64,000 bases of DNA, taken from Symbiodinium microadriaticum. Lineage: Eukaryota; Sar; Dinophyceae; Suessiales; Symbiodiniaceae. Of this stretch, positions 33,455 to 45,400 are shown piece after piece (within the stretch, counting starts at the first letter, position 1; every line of letters starts with the position of its first letter). The translations under genes were made by a program, and so were the position numbers. The notes under the pieces were generated by a model, which saw nothing but the letters and a program-made list of their open reading frames with translations, ran no database searches and was not told the DNA's origin. The stretch spans positions 283,035-347,034 of the forward strand of contig LSRX01000784.1 in the NCBI GenBank assembly GCA_001939145.1, in the 5' to 3' direction.

Positions 33455-36400
33455 ACACACCACACACCCACACACCCACACACCCACACACCCACACACA
33501 CACACACACACACACACCCGCACACACACACACACACAGTGCGCAAGCGTTGGGTAAGAAAACAAGTCAGTGAACTCAGAGGTCACTCATTTTCTTAGCT
33601 TGCTCTTCCATGAGAACGTGGCTCTCAGAAGTCCAGTGCCCATTCATTTTCCTAATATTTTCTTAGCAGGCATTGGCAGGCAGCAGGTGCTAACTCCTGC
33701 AACATTCCACCTGCCTTCCTTGTAGTGGGAAGCCGCAATGTCTGACATAGAGATCGTTTCCGATGCCTTTGACGCTGGCGAACTGATTCTTTGGAATTTG
33801 TTGCAAGAACGGCAAGAGCGAGAAGTAGAACCAGCAGATGAGGAACCAACAGATGTAGTGGTCACAGCTGGTTTGCAGCAGACTTCGCTACAGGGCTTTG
33901 GGACGACGCTTCGTACCACTCTTGGTACCAGTGTGGCAATTGCTGGGCCAGTGAAGAAGGTGGAGGATGCGGCCCTTCCATTTTCCGCAGATATTGTTCG
34001 GCAAGGTTCAAGACTTCTCAAGGCAGGCGTCGGCATGAAAGGCAGACACACGAAATCCTCTTCAAAGAAGCTCAGCGAGCTGGTTGTGCCACCGTAGCGT
34101 TCAACCCGCAACCTCCGGCAACTGCAACTGCCAGCTCTTCTAGCAAGCCACAGCTTGAATAGGCAGGTTCCCAATAAGAGGAGGACAAAGGCGAGCCAGG
34201 CGGGAAAGGTACCGTATTTCAGAATAACAAGACATTGTTGAGCATCAGTGCCCACGTCCACGTCGACTGTTTTTGGCTACTGTAGATAATGTCATCTTAC
34301 AGCCTAATATGATTAAGAAAACGAGTACTCATTTTCTTAACCTTATTTACAGATGGATTTGGAGCAATTGGGGTCTGGGGGGGGGCAAATGAACCCGTAG
34401 CTCAGTTGGCAGCGCGACTGCTCATAACCCTGAGGTGCGCAGCTCAACTCCTAGAGGTGTCTTTGCAAAGCTGTCGATACTTTGTATCTCCAACTCGTTT
34501 TTCTCAATGATTGGGGCTTCAGGCAACCAGCAATCTTTGGAAGATACATGTATGCCACTACGTAAGGAAATCAGTCCTCATTTCCCTCAACAAGAAAATC
34601 AGAGCCCCGGACAAGCACACAGTTAAGAAAATAGGCTCCGAGCGTCAGAGGGCACTCATTTTCTTAGTTAGGCGGGGCAGGCAAAACGCATATATCTGGA
34701 AAATCCAGAGCACTGGTTTTCTTAGCCAGTGTTTTCTTAAACAGAGCCTGCACTGTGAAAAAAAATATGTAAGGACCCTTAAAAGTCCCTATTTTAGTTC
34801 AGAGAACTATCCATCTGGAGGTTGGTGGTGTTTAGGGATGGAAGACAGATTCTGCATAAGTTACACCGAATCCGAAGCCCGAAACCCTCTACCCAAACCC
34901 TAAGCCCAAAGTCATCCTAAATCCTCTGCCCCAATCCTCCAATCCGAAACTTTAATGTCTAAACCCGCAAGACACTGAACCCAAGCCTCAAAGCCTCCCA
35001 ACCCAAAGTCGCGATGTGGCCACCTACGCATGGGTAGTTCTCTGAATTTGGGTCCCTTGCAGGGGCTTTGTATTGGGGTGGGGTACTTTATTGGTGACGG
35101 AACTACCCACTTACGTTTACGGTTTGGGGTTCAAGGGTGCAGGGTTTAGGGTTTTATGGTTTAAGAGTGGGGGGCTTTTGGGGTTTAGGGGTTAAGGGTT
35201 CAGGGTCGAGTTTTTTTCTAGGGTCTAGGCTTAGGGCCAAGTGTAGGTGCCAAATTCCTTGCGCACAAACCCTTATGCCCAAACAATTGAACCTCTTCAC
35301 CCTAGCGCAAAAGCCCCCGCACCTTGAGCCCAAAAACGTGTTTTGCATGGTACTCTTCATTTCAAAGAGGTTGTTGGATCGCCGACGGACAGCTCGGAAA
35401 CGCTTCCTAAGCCGTGCCGAAAGGATCAGGGGGCCTATTGGTTTAGGATTTTAAGGAATATCAAACAGCTCAGCAATGAACTCAAAACCCTAGATCCCTT
35501 AGGTGCCACACGAAGCTGCATGAAAAGAGCGCAAGACAACCCTAAACCCGTAAACCCTAAACCCGAAATCCTAAATCCTTATACCCAAAACGCCAAAAGA
35601 AGACTAAACCTAAGCCCCCACGTACACCCTGTCGCTTTAACCTTAAAGCTCCTAAACCCGAAACCCGAACCCCTAAACCCTAAACCCTAAACCCCATACC
35701 CTAAACCAGAACCCCTAACCCCTAAACCTTAAACTTTAAACCCTAGAAGACGAACGCCTTTCATCTTTGAGGCTGGGATTTGGAGCTCTACTTCTCCCCA
35801 GACTCGGATGCGCAAAGCCAGGGCAAGGCGTGCTTTTGAGGGTTTCGGGTGGGTTTAAGGGCTTAGGGTTAGGGGTTTAAGGTTTTAGGGCCTTCGGGGA
35901 TTAGGGCTTTAGGACCTTCGAGTTCAGGGCTTAGGGCTCTTAGGGCTTTAGGGTTTAGGGTTTAGGGCTGTGGGCTAAGGGTTTAGGGTTTGGGGCTTAG
36001 GGTTTAGGGCTTTGGGTTTAGGGTTTAGGGCTCAAAGTATTCTGCCAGCCGCCGAAAAAGGGGCTGGACAGAGCGCAGGACGAGATGGGCCAGGGTGGAG
36101 TGGCAATGATCGCATGTAGATATCGCGTGGAGTGATCTGAACCCAGCGCCTAAGAGCGCCTGCAGAGATCCCGAAACCCAAAACCCTGGCTCGGGTGGCT
36201 TTCGGGTTTAGCGCATGGGGTTTAGGGTTTAGGGGTCTAGGGGTGGGTTCAGCTTGTATAGGTCTTGGAAGGCTTGAGTCTTTCAGCTCTCTGACCTTTA
36301 GCTCCAAATCCCCTCTCTGACCTTTAGCTCCAAATCCCCAATCTCCTCAATGCTGTTTTGCGACGTCACTTTTGTCAGTTTCGTCCATCGTGACCACCAG

Positions 36401-39400
36401 CTGACCTTTTCTGAGATTCTTGAAGATGTCGTCTGAAAGAACAGCTCCCGCCAATGCCCCCAGACGCACTAAACCCTAAACCCTAAACCCCTAAACCCCT
36501 AAGCCCCTACAACCCTGAACCCCCTAAAAGCCAAACCCTAAACCTTAAACCCCAAACCCTAAACCTTAAACCCTAAAGCCCTAAAGCCCTAAGGCCCTAA
36601 ACCCCTAAAGCCCTAAAACCCTAAAGCCCTAAAGCCCTAAAGCCCTAAAACCCTAAAGCCCTAAAGCCCTAAAGCCCTAAAACCCTAAAGCCCTAAAACC
36701 CTAAAGCCCTAAAACCCTAAAGCCCTAAAGCCCTAAAGCCCTAAAACCCTAAAGCCCTAAAGCCCTAAAGCCCTAAAACCCTAAAGCCCTGAAGCCCTAA
36801 ACCCTAAACCATGGCTGGCTGCCAGGCCCCTGGGGCCTCCAAACCTGATCCTCCAACATGGCAACCGGATCCTCGCTCTGAATCCCCCAGGTTTAGGGTT
36901 AAGGGCCTACCTGGACCCCAAAAGTATGCAGAATAATAGCCTTTTAAGGGTCTTGGGCCATTATTTTACCTACTTTCGGGGGGTTTAGGTAGGGCTTAGG
37001 CTTACTGTAGGGCTTTGGGTTTAGGCGTAGGGCTTTGGGTTTAGGCGTAGGGCTTTGGGTTTAGGGCTTTGGGCTTAGGGTTTAGGGCTTCGGGTTTAGG
37101 GTTTAGGGCTTCGGGTTTAGGGCTTAGGGTTTAGGGCTTCGGGTTTAGGGTGTAGGGAGTTTAGGGTTTAGGGCTTAGGGTTTAGGTTTTAGGGGTTAAG
37201 ACATATGCAGTATCCTCTTATGGAGCATCCCTCTATAATGTTGGGCAATATGGGGGCCGTACCGTAATAACTAGAAGTGTTTGGGAGTGCTTGCGGGCAT
37301 GAGCCTATGGCGACGAAGGTTTCAGAATAGGGCTTTGAGTAAGGAGCCCTAAGGAACAGCGTTGTATTTGTGTAGGCCACTATATTGAGCGTGTGGAGGC
37401 CGCTTTATTGAGCAAAGTTTGAGCAAAGACCGCCAAAGGCTCTGAAGCCAGCCCTAGGCCCCAAGCCCCAAACCCCTAAACCTGTGAGCCTTCAACCCCA
37501 AACCCGAAACTATCCTGAACTCTCGACTCTTCATCCTACGCCCTGTGACCTCCACTCTAGTCGAGGGTTCAGGGTGGAGGTTCGCGGCAAGCTGCGAGAG
37601 CTTTTGATTGTAAAACCTGCCCCGCTAGGCCCACCACCAACCTCCCAAGCCGCGAATTCCCAAAAATCGTCAAACCAAAAACCCCTAAACCCACAACCCT
37701 GCGACCCTAAAGCACTAAATCCTAAACCCGAAGCCCCAAAACCCAAATCCAGGGCTACATCCAGCATTTCGGCATGCTCTCGGACGAATCTCGGCACGCA
37801 TCCGGGGATGCTTCGGGTTACACCCGAAACGCTTAAGCCCTCAACGCGAAACCCAACCGGGCAGTATAGAAGCCAAATTAAATAATTCCCAACAATCTTC
37901 CTCAGGGGTCCTTATTGTTATAAATAGACTATAAAGCACCCCAAACCCCATTCTAATTATCAAGTCCCCTACATTATACCCTGAACACTGAAGCCCTTCA
38001 AATCCGAAGCGATAAAAATCCTAAACCCTAAACCCTCAACCCTAAACCTTAAGCCCTAAACCCTAAACCCGATGCTGACTTTTGTCCCCTAAGCCGCAAG
38101 CTAAGCTTTGCAAGTCCAAGGGCTGGAGGGCGCGACTGCAAGGTGTGAGGTTGAGGTTACCCATAGGCCCGGTTTAGGGTTTTTAGGGATCGGGCTTAGG
38201 GTAAGGGGCCCTAAGTAGTTCCTTTTTGGGGTTACCTTATAGGATTCTGAATATAAACCACAAATAGGAACTACTTAGGGGCCTATGGGTAGGGGGCTTA
38301 GAGTTTCTTTTACTGTTCAGGTTTTTTCTTGGAGTATCCACGGCCTGCATAAGCTGCTATCACCTGCGTTCTACTGGGTTTTACTACAAGTCCTCATATT
38401 CCCTAGACCCTATAAACCCTACTGTAAACCCTAAACCCTAGCCGTGACTCATATTGGACTTACCGGGACCCTGTAGCGGTACATCCAACCCAAGGGAACC
38501 GACTCAGATAGCGTTGATGCAAGCAGATGGCCAAGGCCACGGGGGCCTTCGTTACTGGCGCAACTCTCCGCAGGGTACTGGAAGGTACATGTCGACAACA
38601 TCGGCATGAAGGGCATAACCCAATCCAGCAAGTTTTGGATTGAATTTGGATGATGCGAAACTTATCCAGGGCGGCAGCCACAGGCTGTTCAACTAGCTCG
38701 TGACCGGGAGAAGACCACTTACAGGATCTGCTGCGACTGTAAGCGGAAGCTCACCAAAGCGACAAAGTCTGCGAAGGTGAAGTCATCTCCAAGAAGGGGT
38801 AAAGAGATTTGACACCTGCATGGAGATGCCTCAGGTTTGGATTTAGCTGTTGTCGTACAAACTCGAAGCAAATTGCAACACTTGCACCAAAAACATGTTG
38901 AGCCGAAAACCCTAAACCCTAAACTCCCAGAATCCTAAAACAGGCCTTAAAGCCTTATATAGCTCCGTAAGCGCTAAAGCTCCAGCCCAGGTTCGGGGTC
39001 TTGGAGGGTTTACGGTGTTTAGGATTTCAGTAGGGTTTCGGATGTAGTGTATCGTTACGCTGGGTTTGGGGTTTAGCCTCTTTGTTGTTGGACTTCTGTC
39101 TTGCCTAGGAGCTGCGAAAGGAAGGAGGGCCAACTGTTCATATGAAAATCAACGTATGTTTTGCTTTCGTAGGTAGTTTGCGCAGAACTAAAGTTAAAGA
39201 GAGAAACAGACTGATGATTCAGTTTCCTCCCGCCCCGTAATAATCCCTAAAAGCGATTCAAAACACTACCACGCATCGCAGAGTGATCAAGAGTGTGGAT
39301 AGATGCAGAAGTGCAGTAGTGGGGCTCAACACAAAGAGCGGTCACTGTTTACCGTCTAGGTGTTGAGGCTTCCAGGTTTAATGCAGCCCCCGGGTTTCGG

Positions 39401-42400
39401 GTTTAGGGTTCAAGGTTTAGGATTCAGGGTTTAGGATTTAGGGTTTAGGATTTAGGATTTAGGGTTTAGGATTTAGGGTTTAGGGTTTAGGGACTGCCAC
39501 AGAGGCACGTGCCATATCCGGGTCAAAGAAGCAGCGCGAAACACCCGCACAATTCCATGAACCCCATGCCTGAACTGCGCATCCCAAGCTCTGTGCCCTA
39601 AACCCTAAACCCTAATTGTTCTACTCTACTTCAGCCTTAAGCTCGGAAGCCTTTATAGAACCCTCATGTCATAGGACATAGGATGCTTTAGTACAGAGCA
39701 CTACGACGCTCCAGTTAACATCCTAATCTTTCAACCTTACAAGCGCCGCCTTAGAACCGTAACGTCAAACCCTATTTAAAGGATCAGGGCACGTATAGTA
39801 GGTAAGTTATAAGTACAGTTATCAGTCAACCACCCTACCAATAGCCTACTTACTAAGTGCCCAAATCCTCTAAGCAAGCCTAAACTCGAAAGTCTAAACC
39901 CCGAAAGCAATCCCAGGAGCAGATGGCGATGTTCGACAACGAGTTTTTCAACCTTTCCCAGGACGAGGCGGCGTGGCTCCAATGTATTTTTTCATAGGGT
40001 TTGAGAAGGATTTTTCAGGATGTTGTTGTTTCTGGTTTCATCGGGGTGTCATTGGGGTGTTGTAGGGGTTGCACTGTAGGGTTTCATAGGGTTTTGTAGG
40101 GTTTCAAAGGGTTTCGTAGGGTTTTGCAGGTTTTAGGGTTTCATAGGGTCTTCTTAGAGGGATTTTTCCTTCGGGACTAGGAGGTTGCCTCAACGGGCTC
40201 TCATCTCCCAGTGGTATCCTTTTTGCCCTTTTTTTTGGGGGGGGGGGGACCGGGACACCTAGTTTCAGGGGCTTTGAGAAGCATTCTACAGGGAATCATA
40301 TTGCATTTTTGGTTATGATACCAGCCCCCGAGCCTATTGATCTTAATAGTCAACTTAAAGAATGCATTATAAATATGGTAGCTAAGTTAGCTAAAGCTGG
40401 GGGAGCAGGCACCGGGGCACATATATAGTTGACTTGGGCAGTTTGATTCGATGAGTTAGTTCAGTCTTACTACGCCTAAACCTAAACCCCTAAACCCTAA
40501 ACCGTCTAAGGGGTTCGGGCTTACAGGTTTTGCCAGGGTTTAGTCTTAAGGGCAGCTTCCTGGGCTTAGGGATTTGATGGTGTGAGGTCTCTAGTCTCCA
40601 GGGATGTAAAGAAGCGCCGAGCTTGACTTTTGGGCTGGAATAGAGTATATTGTATAGGGTTTAGTGTCAGGATTTAGGGCTTTGGGTTTAGGTGTTTGGG
40701 GTTTAGGGGTTTAGGTTTAAGAGTTTAGTATAGGATTTGGGCTTGCAGGTTTTCAGGAGGTCTGCGGCGCAATTATCGGAACCCCCGATCCCCAGGCACT
40801 CTCAAATTGAACCCGACACCATGTACCCGAATGTGCCCCTGTAGCTTTGTATACTCCTCAACCCCCTAAGGCTCAAGGTTAAGAGTTTAGTGCTTCGGGT
40901 TTAGGGTTAGTTCGCTATACCATACCTCTATAGCCATCTATGCCTAAACCCCGTACGCCCGCGATGCCTGAGGCCCGATGAGAGGTCTACACCCCGGAGC
41001 CCATAAACTCTAGCAGCACACGGCTCCCTTGAGTCCCTAGCGCTAGGGAAAGGGGACATGACTTCCTAGGGCCTAGGGTGCAATTGGCTGTTCGGGTTCT
41101 GTTTGAGTAGAGGTACCAAGCCCCTATAGTCAAAGCCGCTATCTCAAGCGATGGCTGAAATGTGGACGACAGTGTACAGTGAAGTTTCCAACGGCCTCCC
41201 TAAACCCTAAACCCTAAACCTTAAACCCTAAACCCTAAACCCTAAACCCTAAACCCTGAAATCTGAATCCCCAACCGCGAAACCTTAACGGCCCAAGCCC
41301 TCCCGGAGCCCCAAGCCCCCCCAAAAGCGGAATCCTGGGACCAGGGAGCGAATCAAGGCTACAACCCCTGGGTGCCCCAGTGGTACCCTTTTGCCCTTTT
41401 TGGTTTGGGGTNNNNNNNNNNNNNNNNNNNNNNNNNNNNNNNNNNNNNNNNNNNNNNNNNNNNNNNNNNNNNNNNNNNNNNNNNNNNNNNNNNNNNNNNN
41501 NNNNNNNNNNNNNNNNNNNNNNNNNNNNNNNNNNNNNNNNNNNNNNNNNNNNNNNNNNNNNNNNNNNNNNNNNNNNNNNNNNNNNNNNNNNNNNNNNNNN
41601 NNNNNNNNNNNNNNNNNNNNNNNNNNNNNNNNNNNNNNNNNNNNNNNNNNNNNNNNNNNNNNNNNNNNNNNNNNNNNNNNNNNNNNNNNNNNNNNNNNNN
41701 NNNNNNNNNNNNNNNNNNNNNNNNNNNNNNNNNNNNNNNNNNNNNNNNNNNNNNNNNNNNNNNNNNNNNNNNNNNNNNNNNNNNNNNNNNNNNNNNNNNN
41801 NNNNNNNNNNNNNNNNNNNNNNNNNNNNNNNNNNNNNNNNNNNNNNNNNNNNNNNNNNNNNNNNNNNNNNNNNNNNNNNCCTAAACCCTAAACCTTAAAC
41901 CCTAAAGCCCTAGACCCTAAAGCCCTAAACCCTAAGGCCCTAAAGCCCTAAACCGGTGGTTTAGGCCTTGGGACTTGGCGTTAGGCCCTGGGGCTCAGGG
42001 CTTATTGTAACCACTGTCCTAGTAGAACGGGATCTTCCAGAGCCAAATAGAGGGGCCTAAAGAATTGCCTATACTATTTTTGTTTTTTGTTTTTTGGGTG
42101 TTCCTTGTTATAATTATATGAAATCATATGTATAATATGCGTCAAAAGCCTGTTCTACTTATTGAGGCCCCTCTTTTTATTTCATCTTCTGAAGTTCCTG
42201 CTGCTATGATAGGGTTTGGGGTGGAGGCTTCCCTCGAGCGGGGCAGCATTCGTCCTCTCGCTTGTCCTTCAACTCCACGTATACCCTACCCATAGGCCCC
42301 TAAGTAGTTCCGTTTTGGGAATACATTATAGGCAAATAGGATTCTAAATACAAATAAACCACAAAAAGAACTACTTCCTAATCGTTCAGAATCGTATCAG

Positions 42401-45400
42401 AATGAAGACCTCCCTTTGTGCCCGCGGGTTTCAAGAGAGCGAGCCTACAGAAATTCGTGGCGGTGCTTTGCTAGCTTCTTTCCCTGGAGTTTGCGCACGC
42501 GATCATCACCACATCAAGTCCGTCCTTCCACAGGGGTCTGCTGCAGGGTTCAGGGCTTAGGGTTTAGGGTTTAGGGTTTAGGGATCTTGCCAATAGCACT
42601 CTGCACAAACGCGGCCACCCTCGACTTTGGCATAGCGCCGCAGGGCAGGTCGTGACTACCCTAAAGAGGCTAGGGTTTATAGGGCTTAAGATACCCTAAG
42701 CCCTGCGCTCTGGACTCTGAGCCCTAAACCTTGGCCAATCATTTCTACTGCACCAGGCTATGACTGCCTTTTTCGAGCCGGCTGGACGAAAGAGTCGCTG
42801 CGGGGCGCGGAGATGCGGGAGCCTTGTGTGAGCTCTTTGGGAAGTGGGTTTATAGGGTTTGGGGTTTTTGGCTGAGCACGCCCATTGAAGTCATGCATCA
42901 CAAAAGGCTTGATCCAGTGCTTGGTACGTTTCGATTGGATGTTGAAGCCTGATCGTTGCCGCCCTTTTTTCCTTTAAAACTCCCACCCCGCCGATGTCGC
43001 CACCCACATAGACGCAGAATTGAAGCTTTGCAATGTCCATTCTTCGGAAGACTTCGCTCATGTGGAGGCCTGTCGCATACTGACCCAGCCCAGCTCATGC
43101 GAGACTTATTCATGGTTTAGGGTGAAGGCCTTCAAGTTTAATTAGTTTTGTTAGGTTTGGTAGTTCGGGGTTGATGTGCTAAAGGCTGTGCGGCCTTAAC
43201 CCTAAACCCCAAAACCCCATTAACCGCAAAGCCTTAAAACCCTACATCCGAAGCTCAGGTGCACCTCCTACGGCTATGCGTCCTCGGAGTATTCGAACAT
43301 GGCGCTACGAGGCTTCTATGGGCCCTTACCGGGGTTCATGTTAGGTAACTTAGTTTACTTTTTCCTTTAGTCTCAGGGTTTACGGTTTAGGGTTTAGGGT
43401 GTCAGGTGAATAGAGTTTAGGGCTTAGGGTTTCGCTGAAGTTACCATAACAAGGATGCGATACTTGTTTTCTGTAGATTCCCATTATGGTAACTGAAAAA
43501 TTAGGTGCCTTAACAAGAACCCAGCTGCTCAAAGGATGAGTGGCCTTACAGCTTTGGGCTGTAGCTTAGGGTTCGGGGTTTGGGGCTTAGGGTTTAGAGT
43601 TCGGGGTTTGGGCTTTTTAAAGGGATACGTAAGGTTTGGGTTTCGGGTCGAAGCCAGTTCAGGGTGCACCGGTTAAATAGTTTTCGGGTAGAAGGGTTCT
43701 CGGTTTAAGCTTTAGGGTTTTTTAGGCTGGAAGGGTTTTCTGGGTTTAGGCTGTGCTTGAAGGAACATGGGGCTGCGGTCAGTACTTGTCTAAAGGTTCT
43801 CAAGAGGTAGCCCCACTTAGGCGGTATATATCAGTTACAGCCATAAACCCTAAGCCCCAATACCCTGAAGTACACCTCTTGGACATTTTCTAGTCATGTC
43901 ATGTCGATGTTTTTTTGATCTCCGTGGGTCTCTGACAAATCAGGTTTTGCCCTGCGTCTAAGGGCCGGAGAGGTAAGGGCTTATGGTTTGGAGATTAGGG
44001 TTTAGGGTATTAGGGGTTTAGGGTTTACGGGTTTAGGGTTTAGGGTTTAGGGTATTAGGGTTTAGGGTTGAGGGTTTAGGGTATTAGGTATCTGGGATGT
44101 TAGTCCACTGGCTTTATTCCCACGAACCCGGAGGCAAGCCTTTGTCTCTGCGGCAGTGCTTCCTTTCGTCTGATGTATGTCCGACAGCACAGTTTAGGGT
44201 TTGGGCTGCAGGGTTTTGGGCTTAGGGCCATAAAGAAAGGTGTTCAAACTGGGTCTGGCTAGCCACCAGACGAACCCGAGCACAACACCTGAATCTTCAA
44301 GATCTACGCCCCCTTCCATAGGTTCTTCAAGAACTTCGCTTAAGCTGCAAAACATGGAGCACTAAGGGATCTATAGCAGATAATACTTAATGCGGCTTCG
44401 TTGCTATGTTAGGTCCACCACAAAAACCAGATGTTTCTTGGTCGAGACCTTGGTTTTAGATTGGAGTGTAGCTTACAGGTTTAGCATTTGCTGTCTTTTG
44501 GGCTTGTGGGTGTGGTTCCATTGAGGGGTTTGGAGTTCGGGTTTGGGATGCAATGAACCGAGCCTAAACCCTATAAGACCTAAACCCGAGGTGTATCCTA
44601 AACCCTGAGGTTTAGGGTTGAGGGTTTCGGGCCGAAATCACCAACCCTACATCCTGACCTAGAATTGATCTCACTCAGGGCCCCTCGGACGAAGTTGCTG
44701 TATCATGGGCAAAAGCTCCACATTACAAAACGGGTGCTACTAGCAACCAAAATTTTAAAGGGGCCCGGGGGCGTGAGAGTTCCAGAAAATCGGCATCCCC
44801 CTCAACACAGACACCCAGCCCCGATGCCTGATCCGCAAACATAGACAGGGTAAGAATCCCCCAGAGAGCCTGATACCCCCTTAAATAAGGAATATACCTT
44901 AAACTATAGGGGACCTTATATAATTTTATGACTTAAGGTATATTCCTTAATTAAGGGGTTATTGGGCTCTCTGGGCCTGTTACAAGGCGCCGGCAGGGAT
45001 GCACCCCGGCGTTGAAGAAGCCTGTCGGCGTGCTTGAGCTCTGCCCCGGCAGAGCTGCTTTGGATTCTGCTGGAGCCGAACATCCTCACACCGGTTTAGG
45101 GTTTAGGGTTTTAGGGTTTAGGGTTTAGGGTTNTAAAGCCTAAAGCCTAAACCCTAAACCCTAAACCCTAAAACCCTAAACCCTAAACCGGTGTGAGGAT
45201 GTTCGGCTCCAGCAGAATCCAATTGAGCTCTGCCCCGGCAGAGCTGCTTTGGATTCTGCTGGAGCCGAACATCCTCACACCGGTTTAGGGTTTAGGGTTT
45301 TAGGGTTTAGGGTTTAGGGTTTTAGGGTTTTAGGGTTCCAGGAAGGACGTCCAGATCCATCCGAACGGTAGAGGCCGGATGTGTGCAGCACTTCTACGCT

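Larger units (their letters stand above)
33555..34740. repeat. Mini-palindromes TAAGAAAA...TTTTCTTA (three or four copies)
   Basis: Copies at 33555-33597, 34314-34340 and 34623-34666 start TAAGAAAA and end TTTTCTTA. All three share CACTCA or TACTCA just before the right arm. A related direct repeat (TTTTCTTAGCCAGTGTTTTC) is at 34715-34738. They are confined to this 1.2 kb island. Lengths of 27-44 bp are far below those of the other palindromic families. Confidence 0.75.

Noticed and set aside
33272-33586. Cys/Val-rich minus ORF
   Set aside because: Translation of a CA microsatellite.
34389-34461. A functional tRNA-Met gene
   Set aside because: The A-box and a CAU loop are present, but the anticodon and acceptor stems do not pair.
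41372-41898. Three ORFs of 166-172 codons
   Set aside because: They consist almost wholly of N.
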